Shown here in pieces: positions 1 to 8,893 of a stretch of 58,343 nt of DNA (position 1 is its first letter; every line of letters begins with the position of its first letter). The translations under genes and the position numbers were made by a program. Origin of the DNA: Chloroflexota bacterium (GTDB lineage: Bacteria > Chloroflexota > Dehalococcoidia > SHYD01); assembly GCA_016190485.1 (NCBI GenBank), contig JACPQN010000024.1, forward strand, positions 1 through 58,343, given 5' to 3'. Below the pieces are notes generated by a model. The model did not search any database, was not told the origin of the DNA, and worked only from the letters and a program-made list of their open reading frames with translations.

Positions 1-327
1 CTGCTGACCTGGAGCCACGGCTTTGCGCTGGACGACCCCGATGCGGTGTACGGGGAGTTCTACAACTGCACGGCGCCGCGCAACTGGTCGCACCTGTGCA
101 CTGCCGAGGTGGACGCGCTCTTCGAGAAGCAGTCGCAGGAGATCGACCCGGCCAAGCGCAAGGCCCTGGTGCTCGAGATGGAGCGCAAGGCGGTGCCCAC
201 CGCCTCCAAGATCATCACCCAGTGGAGCAGGGGCCGCAGCGCCTCCTGGAAGTTCGTACGGGACTACGTGACCCATCCCTCCGGCTACAACAACATCCGC
301 TACCGGGACGTGTGGCTGGACAAGTAG
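1..327 (+). CDS. ABC transporter substrate-binding protein (family 5-like), C-terminal fragment
   Basis: Open from base 1 (LLTWSHGFALDDPDAVYGEFYNC...); SBP_bac_5-like C-terminus ending VWLDK; 5' truncated by window edge. Confidence 0.7.
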   Translation: MLTWSHGFALDDPDAVYGEFYNCTAPRNWSHLCTAEVDALFEKQSQEIDPAKRKALVLEMERKAVPTASKIITQWSRGRSASWKFVRDYVTHPSGYNNIRYRDVWLDK

Positions 328-354
328 CCACGACGCGGCCACGCGCTGCCGACG

Positions 355-387
355 GGGAGAGGTCCTGCTGGGCCTCTCCCTGCTTTT
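355..387 (+). terminator. Putative intrinsic terminator
   Basis: gggagagg/cctctccc stem (355-362/373-380) followed by tgctttt, just after the stop at 327. Confidence 0.5.
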
Positions 388-422
388 CAGGGAGTTTCGC
401 AGGAGCGTTTGGTCGAGGGTGT

Positions 423-1523
423 TTAGCCCTGAGCTGAGGTCTTCAGGCGCTGCCGATGACGCTCCAGGGTCTGCTCGTACCTGCCACGCAGCGGGTCCAC
501 CATGCCCGAACGGGTCGCAGAGACCGTGTGGGTGAGCAGCGCCACAGCCCCCGCCAGGTCGCGCCGGTGGATGCACTCCGGCGCCAGCCTGCTGCCGGGT
601 CCCATGTTGTGGTAGTTTCCCAGGGGGAGCGCCACCCCCGTGGTGCGGTAGCCGTAGAGACCGAAGGCCGTGGCCTCGCAAGTGCCGCCACTCAGGAGCT
701 GGCGCTGCACCTTCGCGCCGGGATCGCTCAGGCGGAGCGCCTCCCAGCCTGCCTGAAGGTAGGCCTCCGCCTCGGGGTGGAAGGTGCGCCGGACGTCGCC
801 GACCCGGATAACCGGCCCGCCGCCGATCTCGGCCCCGGGCAGCGTGCGGCTGGATTCCACGGAGACCACCAGGGTGTTGGGGGGCAAGAGGCCCTGCTGT
901 GCCACCAGGAGCGCGCCCAGCAGCCCTACCTCCTCCGCTCGTGTGAACACCAGATAAACGTCCCCGTCCGTCTCTCGCCGTTGCAGCTCAAACAGGGTGG
1001 CCAGGGTCACCGCACAGCCCGCCAGGTCATCGGCGGCGCGCAGGTGGAGCAAATCGCCGTCCTCCCGAAAGTCGTCCATCTCCCAGACGCCCCAGTCCCC
1101 AGGCGCGACCGGCTCCTCACAGCGCAGGTCGAAGAAGGTCTCGCCTGCCCCACTCGTCTGGGAAGGGCCAGTCAGCACGCCGGCAACGCTCTGCCCCTGG
1201 TGGAACACCCGCACCGGCACGCCGGCGTGCAGGTACTCCGGGAAGACGCCGCCCAGGAGCCTGGCCCGGCAGCCGTCTCCGGCGGCCTCGGTCACCTCGA
1301 AGCCGGGGTGGTCGGTGTGGGCCACCAGGGCCAGGGGTTGGTCCGCCTCGCCCCGCCGGTACCGGGCGAGGATATCCCCGTAGGGGTCAACCTCATAGGG
1401 TATCCCGTGCGCCTCCAGGGAGCGGCGGATGTAGCCCAGCGCCTGCTCCTCGTGGAAGGATGTGGTGGGGAGCCGCGCCAGGTCCCGCAGGATGGACACC
1501 GGGTCCGTTGGCGTTGTTACCAT
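423..1523 (-). CDS. M42/M20-like metallopeptidase (aminopeptidase)
   Basis: 366 aa; LVAHTDHPGFEV, LRAADDLAGCAV, FTRAEEVGLLGA metal-site motifs typical of M42-type peptidases. Confidence 0.8.
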   Translation of the reverse strand: MVTTPTDPVSILRDLARLPTTSFHEEQALGYIRRSLEAHGIPYEVDPYGDILARYRRGEADQPLALVAHTDHPGFEVTEAAGDGCRARLLGGVFPEYLHAGVPVRVFHQGQSVAGVLTGPSQTSGAGETFFDLRCEEPVAPGDWGVWEMDDFREDGDLLHLRAADDLAGCAVTLATLFELQRRETDGDVYLVFTRAEEVGLLGALLVAQQGLLPPNTLVVSVESSRTLPGAEIGGGPVIRVGDVRRTFHPEAEAYLQAGWEALRLSDPGAKVQRQLLSGGTCEATAFGLYGYRTTGVALPLGNYHNMGPGSRLAPECIHRRDLAGAVALLTHTVSATRSGMVDPLRGRYEQTLERHRQRLKTSAQG

Positions 1524-1686
1524 GGCAGTGCTCCTGAGATCGGTCGGAATGCGTGCGGCGTTCTCGCGGGGCGCTCGCCGAGTATTGCTGCATAGTATCC
1601 CTTCGCGGCGGCGGCGTCCAGAAACGCTGCCGCAATGTCCTTAGGATCAGAGGCGGGCCCCAGGCCAGAACCCCGGTCGCGTCCCC

Positions 1687-2823
1687 TCAGGCCACCTCCA
1701 GCATCAAGAGGTAGAGGTGGTAGTAGAGCTTGGCCGCCTCCCGCAGAAAATCCCAGGTCTCCAAGGGGCGCTGCGGGTGCATGTGCTGGAACAGCTCGAA
1801 CTCGGTGTAACGCTTGCGGGGGTAATCCTCCAGGGCAGCCAGCAACCGACGCGACTCCACGTAGGGGATGTAGGTATCCTGGCGGTCGTGCATAATATAG
1901 ACCTTGGTCTGGATCCATTCCAGCGCGTTGCTGGGAGAGAGGCGGGCCAGGAGGTTTTTCAGCCCCTCGGGCAGCGCCTCGTAGAGCTCCTCTGTCCTCG
2001 CCGGGTCCCGGTTACTCAGGAGCTGATACACCGACCGGGCTTGGGGCGACAGGCCGGCCACTTCGCCCGGGGCGGGCTGGTAGCCTGCCACGAAGATGCG
2101 CTCCAGCAGCTTCTGCTCTGCCTCGGAAGGCACGCTGTAGATGAGCTGCTGGTAGAACCAGATCAGTGCGTCCTGGCTGGGCTCCCAGGGGGCGCTGTCG
2201 CCGTCCAGGGCGATGCGCCGGGTGGTCATGGCGGCCAGGAGGTCCTGGGCGGAGTAGTAGCCCCCGAAAAAGTTGACGAAGCGCACGTCCCCGCTGATGC
2301 GAGCGTCTCCGGCGGCGATGAGCGCGAGGGAGGAACCGACGCAGAAGCCGGCGAAGCCGATGCGCTTGGGGTCCACGAAGCGCTGCTCCTGGAGGAAGCG
2401 GAAGCCGCCGATGAGGGCCTCAACCTCCTGGTAGGAGATGCGTCCCTGGAGGAGCTGCGCCGGCCGCGGCAACAGCACGACGATACCCTGACGCGCGAGA
2501 CCGTTGGCCACCCGCAGGAGGGTCTCGTCGTCCAGATTAGGGTTTACTCCCAGGAGCAGGATCACCGCGCCGTGGCGCCCGCCGTCTGTGGGACGAAAGA
2601 GCGTGCCGCCGGCCTCTCCACCCGTGTAGGGGTAGCGAGCTTCCTCCTGGAGCGGCGGTGTGGAGAGGGCGGAGAGGGGACGGAGCGGGACCGCGGGCAG
2701 CACCTCTGGCAAGAGGAGGAGGGTCTTGATGGCCACCCGTCCCTCGTGGGTGACCACCAGGATCGCGAGAACGGTGAACACCAGGATGACTAGCCCCATG
2801 GCGATGTTGCGCAGAAGACGCAT
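1687..2823 (-). CDS. Membrane-anchored alpha/beta hydrolase (dienelactone hydrolase-like)
   Basis: N-terminal TM segment; GFCVGSSLAL nucleophile elbow-like motif; C-terminal HMHPQ. Confidence 0.65.
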   Translation of the reverse strand: MRLLRNIAMGLVILVFTVLAILVVTHEGRVAIKTLLLLPEVLPAVPLRPLSALSTPPLQEEARYPYTGGEAGGTLFRPTDGGRHGAVILLLGVNPNLDDETLLRVANGLARQGIVVLLPRPAQLLQGRISYQEVEALIGGFRFLQEQRFVDPKRIGFAGFCVGSSLALIAAGDARISGDVRFVNFFGGYYSAQDLLAAMTTRRIALDGDSAPWEPSQDALIWFYQQLIYSVPSEAEQKLLERIFVAGYQPAPGEVAGLSPQARSVYQLLSNRDPARTEELYEALPEGLKNLLARLSPSNALEWIQTKVYIMHDRQDTYIPYVESRRLLAALEDYPRKRYTEFELFQHMHPQRPLETWDFLREAAKLYYHLYLLMLEVA

Positions 2824-2856
2824 GATCTTGCTCGGCTCCCTGGATGCAACCCGCGG

Positions 2857-3255
2857 CTAGCGCTGGGCAGAGAGGGCCTGCTGGAACTGCCGCTGCTCCT
2901 CGGTCCACAGGCCCTTGACGAACTCCAGCACCTGCCGAACCTCCTGGGGGCTCAGGGTATTCCCCCAGGCGGGCATGGCCACGGGCGCGCCGGGGCGGGC
3001 AATGCCGTCGGTCACGGCGGTCGCCAGCTCCCCGTCGGTGTGGTGGTGCGCGTGCCCGGCGGCATTCAGCAGTGGCCCGGCGCCCCCCTCACCCCGGGCG
3101 CCGTGGCATGCAGCGCAGTGGCGCAGGAAGAGGCGCCCACCGGGACTATCATAGAGCGATGGCGCGCTGGCCGCTGCCGGGCTACAGGCGGCCACCCCCA
3201 GCATGAGCCCGGCGGCGGTGAGGAGCTGGGAGATAGAGATAGCTGTCGTTGACAA
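2857..3255 (-). CDS. Exported monoheme cytochrome c
   Basis: Signal peptide, CAACH heme motif, distal MPAWG. Confidence 0.85.
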   Translation of the reverse strand: MSTTAISISQLLTAAGLMLGVAACSPAAASAPSLYDSPGGRLFLRHCAACHGARGEGGAGPLLNAAGHAHHHTDGELATAVTDGIARPGAPVAMPAWGNTLSPQEVRQVLEFVKGLWTEEQRQFQQALSAQR

Positions 3256-3277
3256 GGCAGGTACCCTTGTCTAAGAT
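3249..3277 (+). promoter_or_regulatory. Sigma70-type promoter for tRNA-Gly
   Basis: TTGACA (3249-3254), 17-nt spacer, TAAGAT (3272-3277), 11 nt before tRNA. Confidence 0.7.
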
Positions 3278-3288
3278 TAGCGCGTCAC

Positions 3289-3364
3289 GCGGGTGTAGCT
3301 CAGCCGGCAGAGCGCTTGCTTCCCAAGCAAGATGTCGAGAGTTCGAATCTCTTCACCCGCTCCA
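3289..3364 (+). tRNA. tRNA-Gly (CCC)
   Basis: Cloverleaf readable: GCGGGTG/CACCCGC acceptor, CTTGC-TTCCCAA-GCAAG anticodon arm, GAGAG-TTCGAAT-CTCTT T-arm, encoded CCA. Confidence 0.95.
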
Positions 3365-3456
3365 TGCGGAGTCATACCATCTATCTTACTACGTCCCGCC
3401 CTCCTTACCCAGGCTGCCCCCACCGGGATTGGCCAGCAGCCCCCGGGACATAAACC

Positions 3457-4122
3457 GTGGAGCAGCTCATAGGTTACTGGCGCATCCTGGCACGGCGGTG
3501 GTGGCTCATCCTGGCCCTGACTGTCCTGGCCGCCGGCTCCGCCTACGCCTTCAGCAGCCTGCAAGAGCGGGTGTACCGCTCCAGCGCCCGGCTTTACGTC
3601 ATGCCCGCCCGACCCGATCACGGCACCACCTACTACAGCCAGAGCGTGGTGCGGCAGTACGGGCAACTCCTCACCACCGACTATTTTCTGGGCAAGGTGC
3701 GGGAGGGCCTGGGGCCGAGCGCCTCGCTGGAAGAGCTACGGGGCAGAGTGACCGCCAGTGGCAACGTGGAGCACCTGGCTATCTATCTTACCGTGGATGA
3801 CCCCGACCCCCAGCGGGCGCGGGAAGTCGCCCGCCGCCTGACTCAGGAGTTCGTGCGGGACCAGCACGAGCGCATGCAGCAGGCGCCTCCGGACTACCGG
3901 GTGGACGTTCGCTCTTACGATGACGCCACGCCGGCGGTGCTCTTCCGCCCCCAGACCGGGGCCAACACCCTCGCCGCTGGGCTGCTAGGGTTCCTGGTGG
4001 GGATCGTCGCGGCATTTGCGTCTGACCTGCTAGACCGGACCGCCCTGCGTCCGGAGGCCGTCGCGCGCCGCGTGGCGCCTCCGGCGCTGGCTAATCCCTC
4101 AGCCCCGGCGCAGGATGCCTGA
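3457..4122 (+). CDS. Wzz/chain-length determinant-like polysaccharide co-polymerase
   Basis: Two TM segments flanking extracytoplasmic domain; ...RRWWLILALTVLAAGSAYAF; GTG start. Confidence 0.75.
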   Translation: MEQLIGYWRILARRWWLILALTVLAAGSAYAFSSLQERVYRSSARLYVMPARPDHGTTYYSQSVVRQYGQLLTTDYFLGKVREGLGPSASLEELRGRVTASGNVEHLAIYLTVDDPDPQRAREVARRLTQEFVRDQHERMQQAPPDYRVDVRSYDDATPAVLFRPQTGANTLAAGLLGFLVGIVAAFASDLLDRTALRPEAVARRVAPPALANPSAPAQDA

Positions 4123-4834
4123 CACCGCCACGCTCGGAGCCACGCCGCCTGCCGCCGGGCAGGAGGCGCTGGTCACCCTGTCCCGCCCAGAGTCGCCCCA
4201 AGCCGAGGCCTTTCGCCAGCTCCGGGCCACCCTGCCTTTCATGGACCCTGAGCGGCCGGTGCGAGTCCTGCTGGCCACGAGTACCCGAGACGACGAAGGG
4301 AAGACGGCTACCCTGGCCAACCTGGCGGTCGCCTTGGCCCAGACGGGCCGCAGTGTTGCCCTGGTGGACTGCGACATGAGGCGCCCTGGCCTGCACCTCC
4401 TGTTCGGGCTGGACAACGCGACAGGGCTGAGCACGCTGCTCCAGGAGGGCGTCCCGCCCGGGCTGCCGCTGCGGGAGACCGGAGTACCGCAGCTTCGTGT
4501 GCTTCCCAGCGGGCCACAGCCCCCGGACTCGGCGGTGCTCCTGGCCGCGCCGGCCATGGCCGAGGTCCTGCGGCAGCTCCGCAACCAGGCGGACTACGTC
4601 TTGCTGGATGCGCCGCCCCTAGTGGCCGTGGGCGACGCCGCCGTGCTAGCCCCCCAGGTGGATGGCTTGCTCCTGGTGCTCAAGGCCGGAGTGACGCAGC
4701 GAGAGGCCGCCCAGCGGGCCAAGGCGTTGCTGCAGCGGGTCAACGTCACTATCCTGGGCGTGGTCTTGAACAACGTGCAACCTCATAGAGACGCCTGGCG
4801 CTATTTCGCCAGCCAGGGACGCCCCGTCCGGTAG
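4115..4834 (+). CDS. CpsD/CapB-family tyrosine kinase-like P-loop ATPase
   Basis: PQAEAFRQLRATL, DDEGKTATLANLAVALAQTG, VALVDCDMRRPGLHLLFG, DYVLLDAPP. Confidence 0.85.
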   Translation: MPDTATLGATPPAAGQEALVTLSRPESPQAEAFRQLRATLPFMDPERPVRVLLATSTRDDEGKTATLANLAVALAQTGRSVALVDCDMRRPGLHLLFGLDNATGLSTLLQEGVPPGLPLRETGVPQLRVLPSGPQPPDSAVLLAAPAMAEVLRQLRNQADYVLLDAPPLVAVGDAAVLAPQVDGLLLVLKAGVTQREAAQRAKALLQRVNVTILGVVLNNVQPHRDAWRYFASQGRPVR

Positions 4835-4844
4835 CCGCCGTAGC

Positions 4845-6533
4845 ATGGACCGGGCCCGCCGGGGCGAGCTCGCCTGGGTAGCCCTCTGGGCCGGGGGTGT
4901 AGTGGGCCTCTCCCTGCTGCCCTACCTGGCGAGCTGGTGGCTGACGCCGGACGGCTACGCGTTCACCGGCGCGCTGGCCAACCACCAGGACTACTTCTCC
5001 TACCTGGCCAAGATGCGCCAGGCCACGGAAGGCGCCTGGTTGCTGCGACTCCCTTACGCCTCGGAGCCCCACGGGCCGGCGCCGATCTTTCCGCAGTACG
5101 TGCTGCTGGGCAAGCTGGTGGCGCTGACCGGCCTGGCGCCACCGGTGGTCTACCATGCCGCCCGCGCCCTGTCCGGCCTCTTTCTCCTGGGGGCGGGCTA
5201 CTGGTTCATCGCCAGAGTGGTGGTCTCATTGGAGGCGCGGCGGACCGCGTTCCTCCTCCTGGCCCTGGGCGGTGGGCTTACCTGGCTTACCAGCTTCTTC
5301 GGCTACCTGGCCGCCGACGCCACCATTCCGGAGTCCAACACCTTCTACAGCCTCTTCAGCAACGTCCACTTTCCGCTGGCCAGCGGGCTGCTGGCCCTCG
5401 TCTTCTTAGTAGCGCTGTCGAGCTGGCCGGAGCTGGGCTGGCGGTGGATGGCCCTGGGCGGGGCGGCCGGCGGGTCGCTGGCGCTGCTCCAGCCCTTCCT
5501 CATGGCGACCCTGGCCACGGTGGGCTTGGCCTGGAGCCTGCTGCTCGTGGCCCGCGGAAGGCACATCCAGCGCCCGGCGCTGCGACCCTCGCTGCTTTTG
5601 CTGGTGCTGCCACCCGGGGCGCTGCTCCTGGCGCTGGCCGGCCCGCTCTACACCGACCCGGTGCTGGCGCAGTGGACGGCGCAGAACTACACGCCCTCGC
5701 CCCCACCCTGGAGCTACCTGGCCGGCTACGGCCTGCTGGCGCCCCTGGCCCTGGTGGGCCTCTGGCTGCTGCTGCGACGCCAGGACCGCCCTTCGACCCT
5801 TCGACAAGCTCAGGACACCGCGGGATCAGGACACCGCGGCCTGGTCACGCCCGAGGGCGTGCTGTTGCTGGTGGTCTGGGGTTGCGTGGGGGCGCTGCTG
5901 CTCTACGCGCCCGTGCCCTACCAGCGCCGCCTCAGCGAGGGCTATCACATCCCCGTGAGCGTGCTGGCTGCGGTGGGGCTCCACGGGGCGCTGCTGGCCC
6001 ACCTCGGCCAGCGGGCCGGGGCCTTGGCGCGGGCCGGCGCCATCGGCTTCTCGGCAGTGGGGAGCCTCATGCTGGCCGGCGCGTCGGTGCTGGGCGCCGC
6101 GGTGGTCCGGGAGCCCTTCTACCTCCCTCGGGACGACGTCGCCGCGCTGGCCTGGCTGGGGACCGGCACCATGGCCACAGACCTGGTGCTGGCCTCTCCC
6201 ACCGTAGGCAATCTGATCCCGGCCTGGAGCAGCGCCAGGGTCTATTGGGGCCACCCCTTCGAGACCATGGATGCGGCGGCCAAGCAGCAGCGGGCGCAGG
6301 AGTTCTACCGGGCCGAGACGCTCCCGGCAGCCCGCTGCGACTTCCTGCGAGAGGTGGGGATCAGCCTGGTCTACGCCGGCCCGCTGGAGCGCCGCCTGGG
6401 CGACTGGGACCCCGCAACGCAACCGGGGCTGGCGGCGGCCTTCCGGAGCGGCCCGGTGGCTATCTACCGGGTGGCGTCCTGCGCCCAGGTGGCCGTGGGC
6501 GCCGTGGCAGCGCAGGGCAGCCCGGGAGGCTAG
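4845..6533 (+). CDS. Polytopic membrane GT-C-like glycosyltransferase
   Basis: 562 aa, many TM helices; N-terminal acidic loop NHQDYFSYLAKMRQ. Confidence 0.6.
   Translation: MDRARRGELAWVALWAGGVVGLSLLPYLASWWLTPDGYAFTGALANHQDYFSYLAKMRQATEGAWLLRLPYASEPHGPAPIFPQYVLLGKLVALTGLAPPVVYHAARALSGLFLLGAGYWFIARVVVSLEARRTAFLLLALGGGLTWLTSFFGYLAADATIPESNTFYSLFSNVHFPLASGLLALVFLVALSSWPELGWRWMALGGAAGGSLALLQPFLMATLATVGLAWSLLLVARGRHIQRPALRPSLLLLVLPPGALLLALAGPLYTDPVLAQWTAQNYTPSPPPWSYLAGYGLLAPLALVGLWLLLRRQDRPSTLRQAQDTAGSGHRGLVTPEGVLLLVVWGCVGALLLYAPVPYQRRLSEGYHIPVSVLAAVGLHGALLAHLGQRAGALARAGAIGFSAVGSLMLAGASVLGAAVVREPFYLPRDDVAALAWLGTGTMATDLVLASPTVGNLIPAWSSARVYWGHPFETMDAAAKQQRAQEFYRAETLPAARCDFLREVGISLVYAGPLERRLGDWDPATQPGLAAAFRSGPVAIYRVASCAQVAVGAVAAQGSPGG
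5787..5840. repeat. REP-like dispersed palindromic element inside CDS
   Basis: cccttcgacaagctcaggac core matching intergenic copies; encodes STLRQAQDTAGSG in frame. Confidence 0.7.
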
Positions 6534-8879
6534 GTGCGGCCCGCTCTCGTGGCCGGACGGCTACTGGCCGTCCCTCTGCTCCTGGCCCTGCTGGCGGCGC
6601 TCTTCTTCTGGCGGCTGACCATCCTGGGCGAGGTCCTCTACTGGGGCACCCCACTCCTCCAGTTCTTCCCCTGGCGCACCCTGGCCGTGCAGGAGTACCT
6701 GAGTGGCCGGGCGCCCCTCTGGAACCCCTATGCCGGCTTCGGTGCGCCCCTGGCGGCCAACTTCCAGAGCGCAGTGTTCTACCCCCTGAACCTCGTCTAC
6801 TTCCTGCTACCGATCGAGCGGGCCATGACCGCCACGGTGCTCCTCCACGTCTTCCTGGCCGGCTGGTTCACCTACGGTTTCGGGCGGCATACCGGACTCA
6901 GCCGCTCCGGGGCGCTGGTCTCGGCCCTCACCTTCATGTTCAGCGGCTATCTCGTGGCCCGGGCGGGATTCCTCAGCATCACCGCGGCGGTGGCCTGGCT
7001 ACCGGCGCTCTTCCTGGCGCTGGAGGGTTGCCTGCGGGCATCTGCTCAGCCGGGAGGGAGCCGGTTGCTCTGGATGGTGGCCTTGGCCGGGGCCACCGGC
7101 ATGCTGCTGCTAGCGGGGCACATCCAGCTCGCCTACTACAGCCTGGTGGCAGGGGCGCTGTACCTGGGCTACCGAGTCTTGACTGGTGATGACGCTGCTC
7201 ACGGGGCCTCAGGCGCAACGCCCACGTCCCGTATCGGCTCGGCCGTCCGGCGCGCCTGGCGGGCCCTGGCGGGCATGACCCTGGGCGTTGCCCTGGCGGC
7301 GGTGCAGCTCGTGCCGGGCTGGGAGATCGCGCGCGAGTCGGTGCGCCAGGGCGGCGCCGCCTACGACTTCGCTACGGGCTACTCCCTGTGGCCCGGACAG
7401 CTACTGGGCGCCCTGGCGCCGAACTTCTTTGGAAGCCAGGCCAACGGCGACTGGTGGGGACCGGGCGCCTACTGGGAGGGCGTGATCTACCTGGGTGTGT
7501 TCCCTCTGCTGCTGGCGCTCCTGGGGCTCCGCTACGCGCGGGACCGCCGCCGGTGGTTCTGGCTGGCCCTGGCGCTGGTGGCGCTGTTCCTGGCCATGGG
7601 ACGCTACAACCCCATCTTTCCGGCGCTCTTCGAGCGGCTGCCGGGTTGGGGGCTGTTCCAGGCCCCGGCCCGTTTCAGCCTCTGGTACACGCTGGCAGGA
7701 GCGATGCTGGCCGGCCTGGGGTGGGACGCGCTCCAGGCCGGGGGCGCGGCCCGCGGCCGGAGGCTGGGGCTTTGGGCTACCGCCCTGGCCCTGGGGATGC
7801 TGCTGGCGGCCCTGATCTTCGTGCTCAGCGGCTTCGACCAGGCCCTCCAGTCCACGGCAGCGACGGCGGTGGCGGCGGCGGGCGGGTGGCTGCTGGTGGC
7901 GGGACTGCTCTTGCGGGCGCGCGCCAACCTCCCGCACGCCCGGTGGCGTCCGGCAGCCCTCGCCTTGGTGGCCGTGGACCTCTTCCTCTTCGGGTTCGGG
8001 CTGAACCCCACCACCGACGTCCGCCTCTACAGCGGGGAGACGCCGCCCTCGGTGGCGGCGCTGCGAGAAGCCGCGTCCGGAGGTCGCACCTACACCACAG
8101 AAGCCGTGTACAAGGAGAGCCAGGAACGCTACTTTAGCTTCAAACGATTTGCCCCAACGGACTGGCAGGAGCTGTGGCAGCTCCGGGAGGCGTTGATGCC
8201 CAACCTGGCCGCCGTGGAGCGGCTGTCCGAGGCGTACAACTACGACCCGCTGCGGCTGGAGCGCCCGCAGCGGGTCCAGCAGGCGGCCGAAGCCCTGGGC
8301 CTGCCGCCGGCTCTCCTGGAGCTGATGCGGGTGAATCTCCTCCTCAGCTACGGCGATCCCCCTGGCCAGAGCTGGCGGCCCCGTGGCCGCAGCGGCCCGG
8401 TGGCCGTCTACCGGTCGGAGTCGCTCGCGCCCAGGGCCTACGTCGCGCCCTGGCCGGTGACCGCCTCCGGGCCGGACGAGGCCCTGGCCCTCCTGACCGC
8501 GGCGGGATTCGATCCCCGGCGCGAGGCGGTGGTGGAGGCGCCGACGGAGGCGCTTCCCTTCGTAGGCGGGGCGGCTGGCGCGGCGCGCATCGTGGAAGAG
8601 GAGCCGCAGCGGGTGGCGGTGGAGGTCTCCTCCTCGGGCGGCGTGCTGGTGCTGGCCGACGCCTACTATCCGGGCTGGCGGGCCAGCCTGGATGGGCAGG
8701 AGGCGCCCATCTGGCCTGCCAACGTAGCCTTCAGGTCCGTGGCGTTGCCTCCCGGCGACCACCGGGTGGAGTTCTGGTACGATCCGCTGAGCTTCAAGAT
8801 CGGCGTCGCGCTATCGGGCCTGGCCCTGGGGACCGTGGCCGCCCTGGCGGGCCTGGGCTTGCGCAGCAGGCAGGCCTGA
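6534..8879 (+). CDS. YfhO family membrane protein
   Basis: 781 aa; FFPWRTLAVQEYLSGRAPLWNPYAGFGAPLAANFQSAVFYPLNL is YfhO-like; GTG start. Confidence 0.8.
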   Translation: MRPALVAGRLLAVPLLLALLAALFFWRLTILGEVLYWGTPLLQFFPWRTLAVQEYLSGRAPLWNPYAGFGAPLAANFQSAVFYPLNLVYFLLPIERAMTATVLLHVFLAGWFTYGFGRHTGLSRSGALVSALTFMFSGYLVARAGFLSITAAVAWLPALFLALEGCLRASAQPGGSRLLWMVALAGATGMLLLAGHIQLAYYSLVAGALYLGYRVLTGDDAAHGASGATPTSRIGSAVRRAWRALAGMTLGVALAAVQLVPGWEIARESVRQGGAAYDFATGYSLWPGQLLGALAPNFFGSQANGDWWGPGAYWEGVIYLGVFPLLLALLGLRYARDRRRWFWLALALVALFLAMGRYNPIFPALFERLPGWGLFQAPARFSLWYTLAGAMLAGLGWDALQAGGAARGRRLGLWATALALGMLLAALIFVLSGFDQALQSTAATAVAAAGGWLLVAGLLLRARANLPHARWRPAALALVAVDLFLFGFGLNPTTDVRLYSGETPPSVAALREAASGGRTYTTEAVYKESQERYFSFKRFAPTDWQELWQLREALMPNLAAVERLSEAYNYDPLRLERPQRVQQAAEALGLPPALLELMRVNLLLSYGDPPGQSWRPRGRSGPVAVYRSESLAPRAYVAPWPVTASGPDEALALLTAAGFDPRREAVVEAPTEALPFVGGAAGAARIVEEEPQRVAVEVSSSGGVLVLADAYYPGWRASLDGQEAPIWPANVAFRSVALPPGDHRVEFWYDPLSFKIGVALSGLALGTVAALAGLGLRSRQA

Positions 8880-8893
8880 GGCCACCAAGCGGA

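Noticed and set aside
4937-7189. 750-aa overlapping ORF
   Set aside because: Alternate frame of the GT-C genes; composition (G/R/P-rich) is a high-GC artefact.
7401-8762. 453-aa antisense ORF over yfhO-like gene
   Set aside because: H/Q/R/G-rich reading typical of antisense frames in high-GC DNA.
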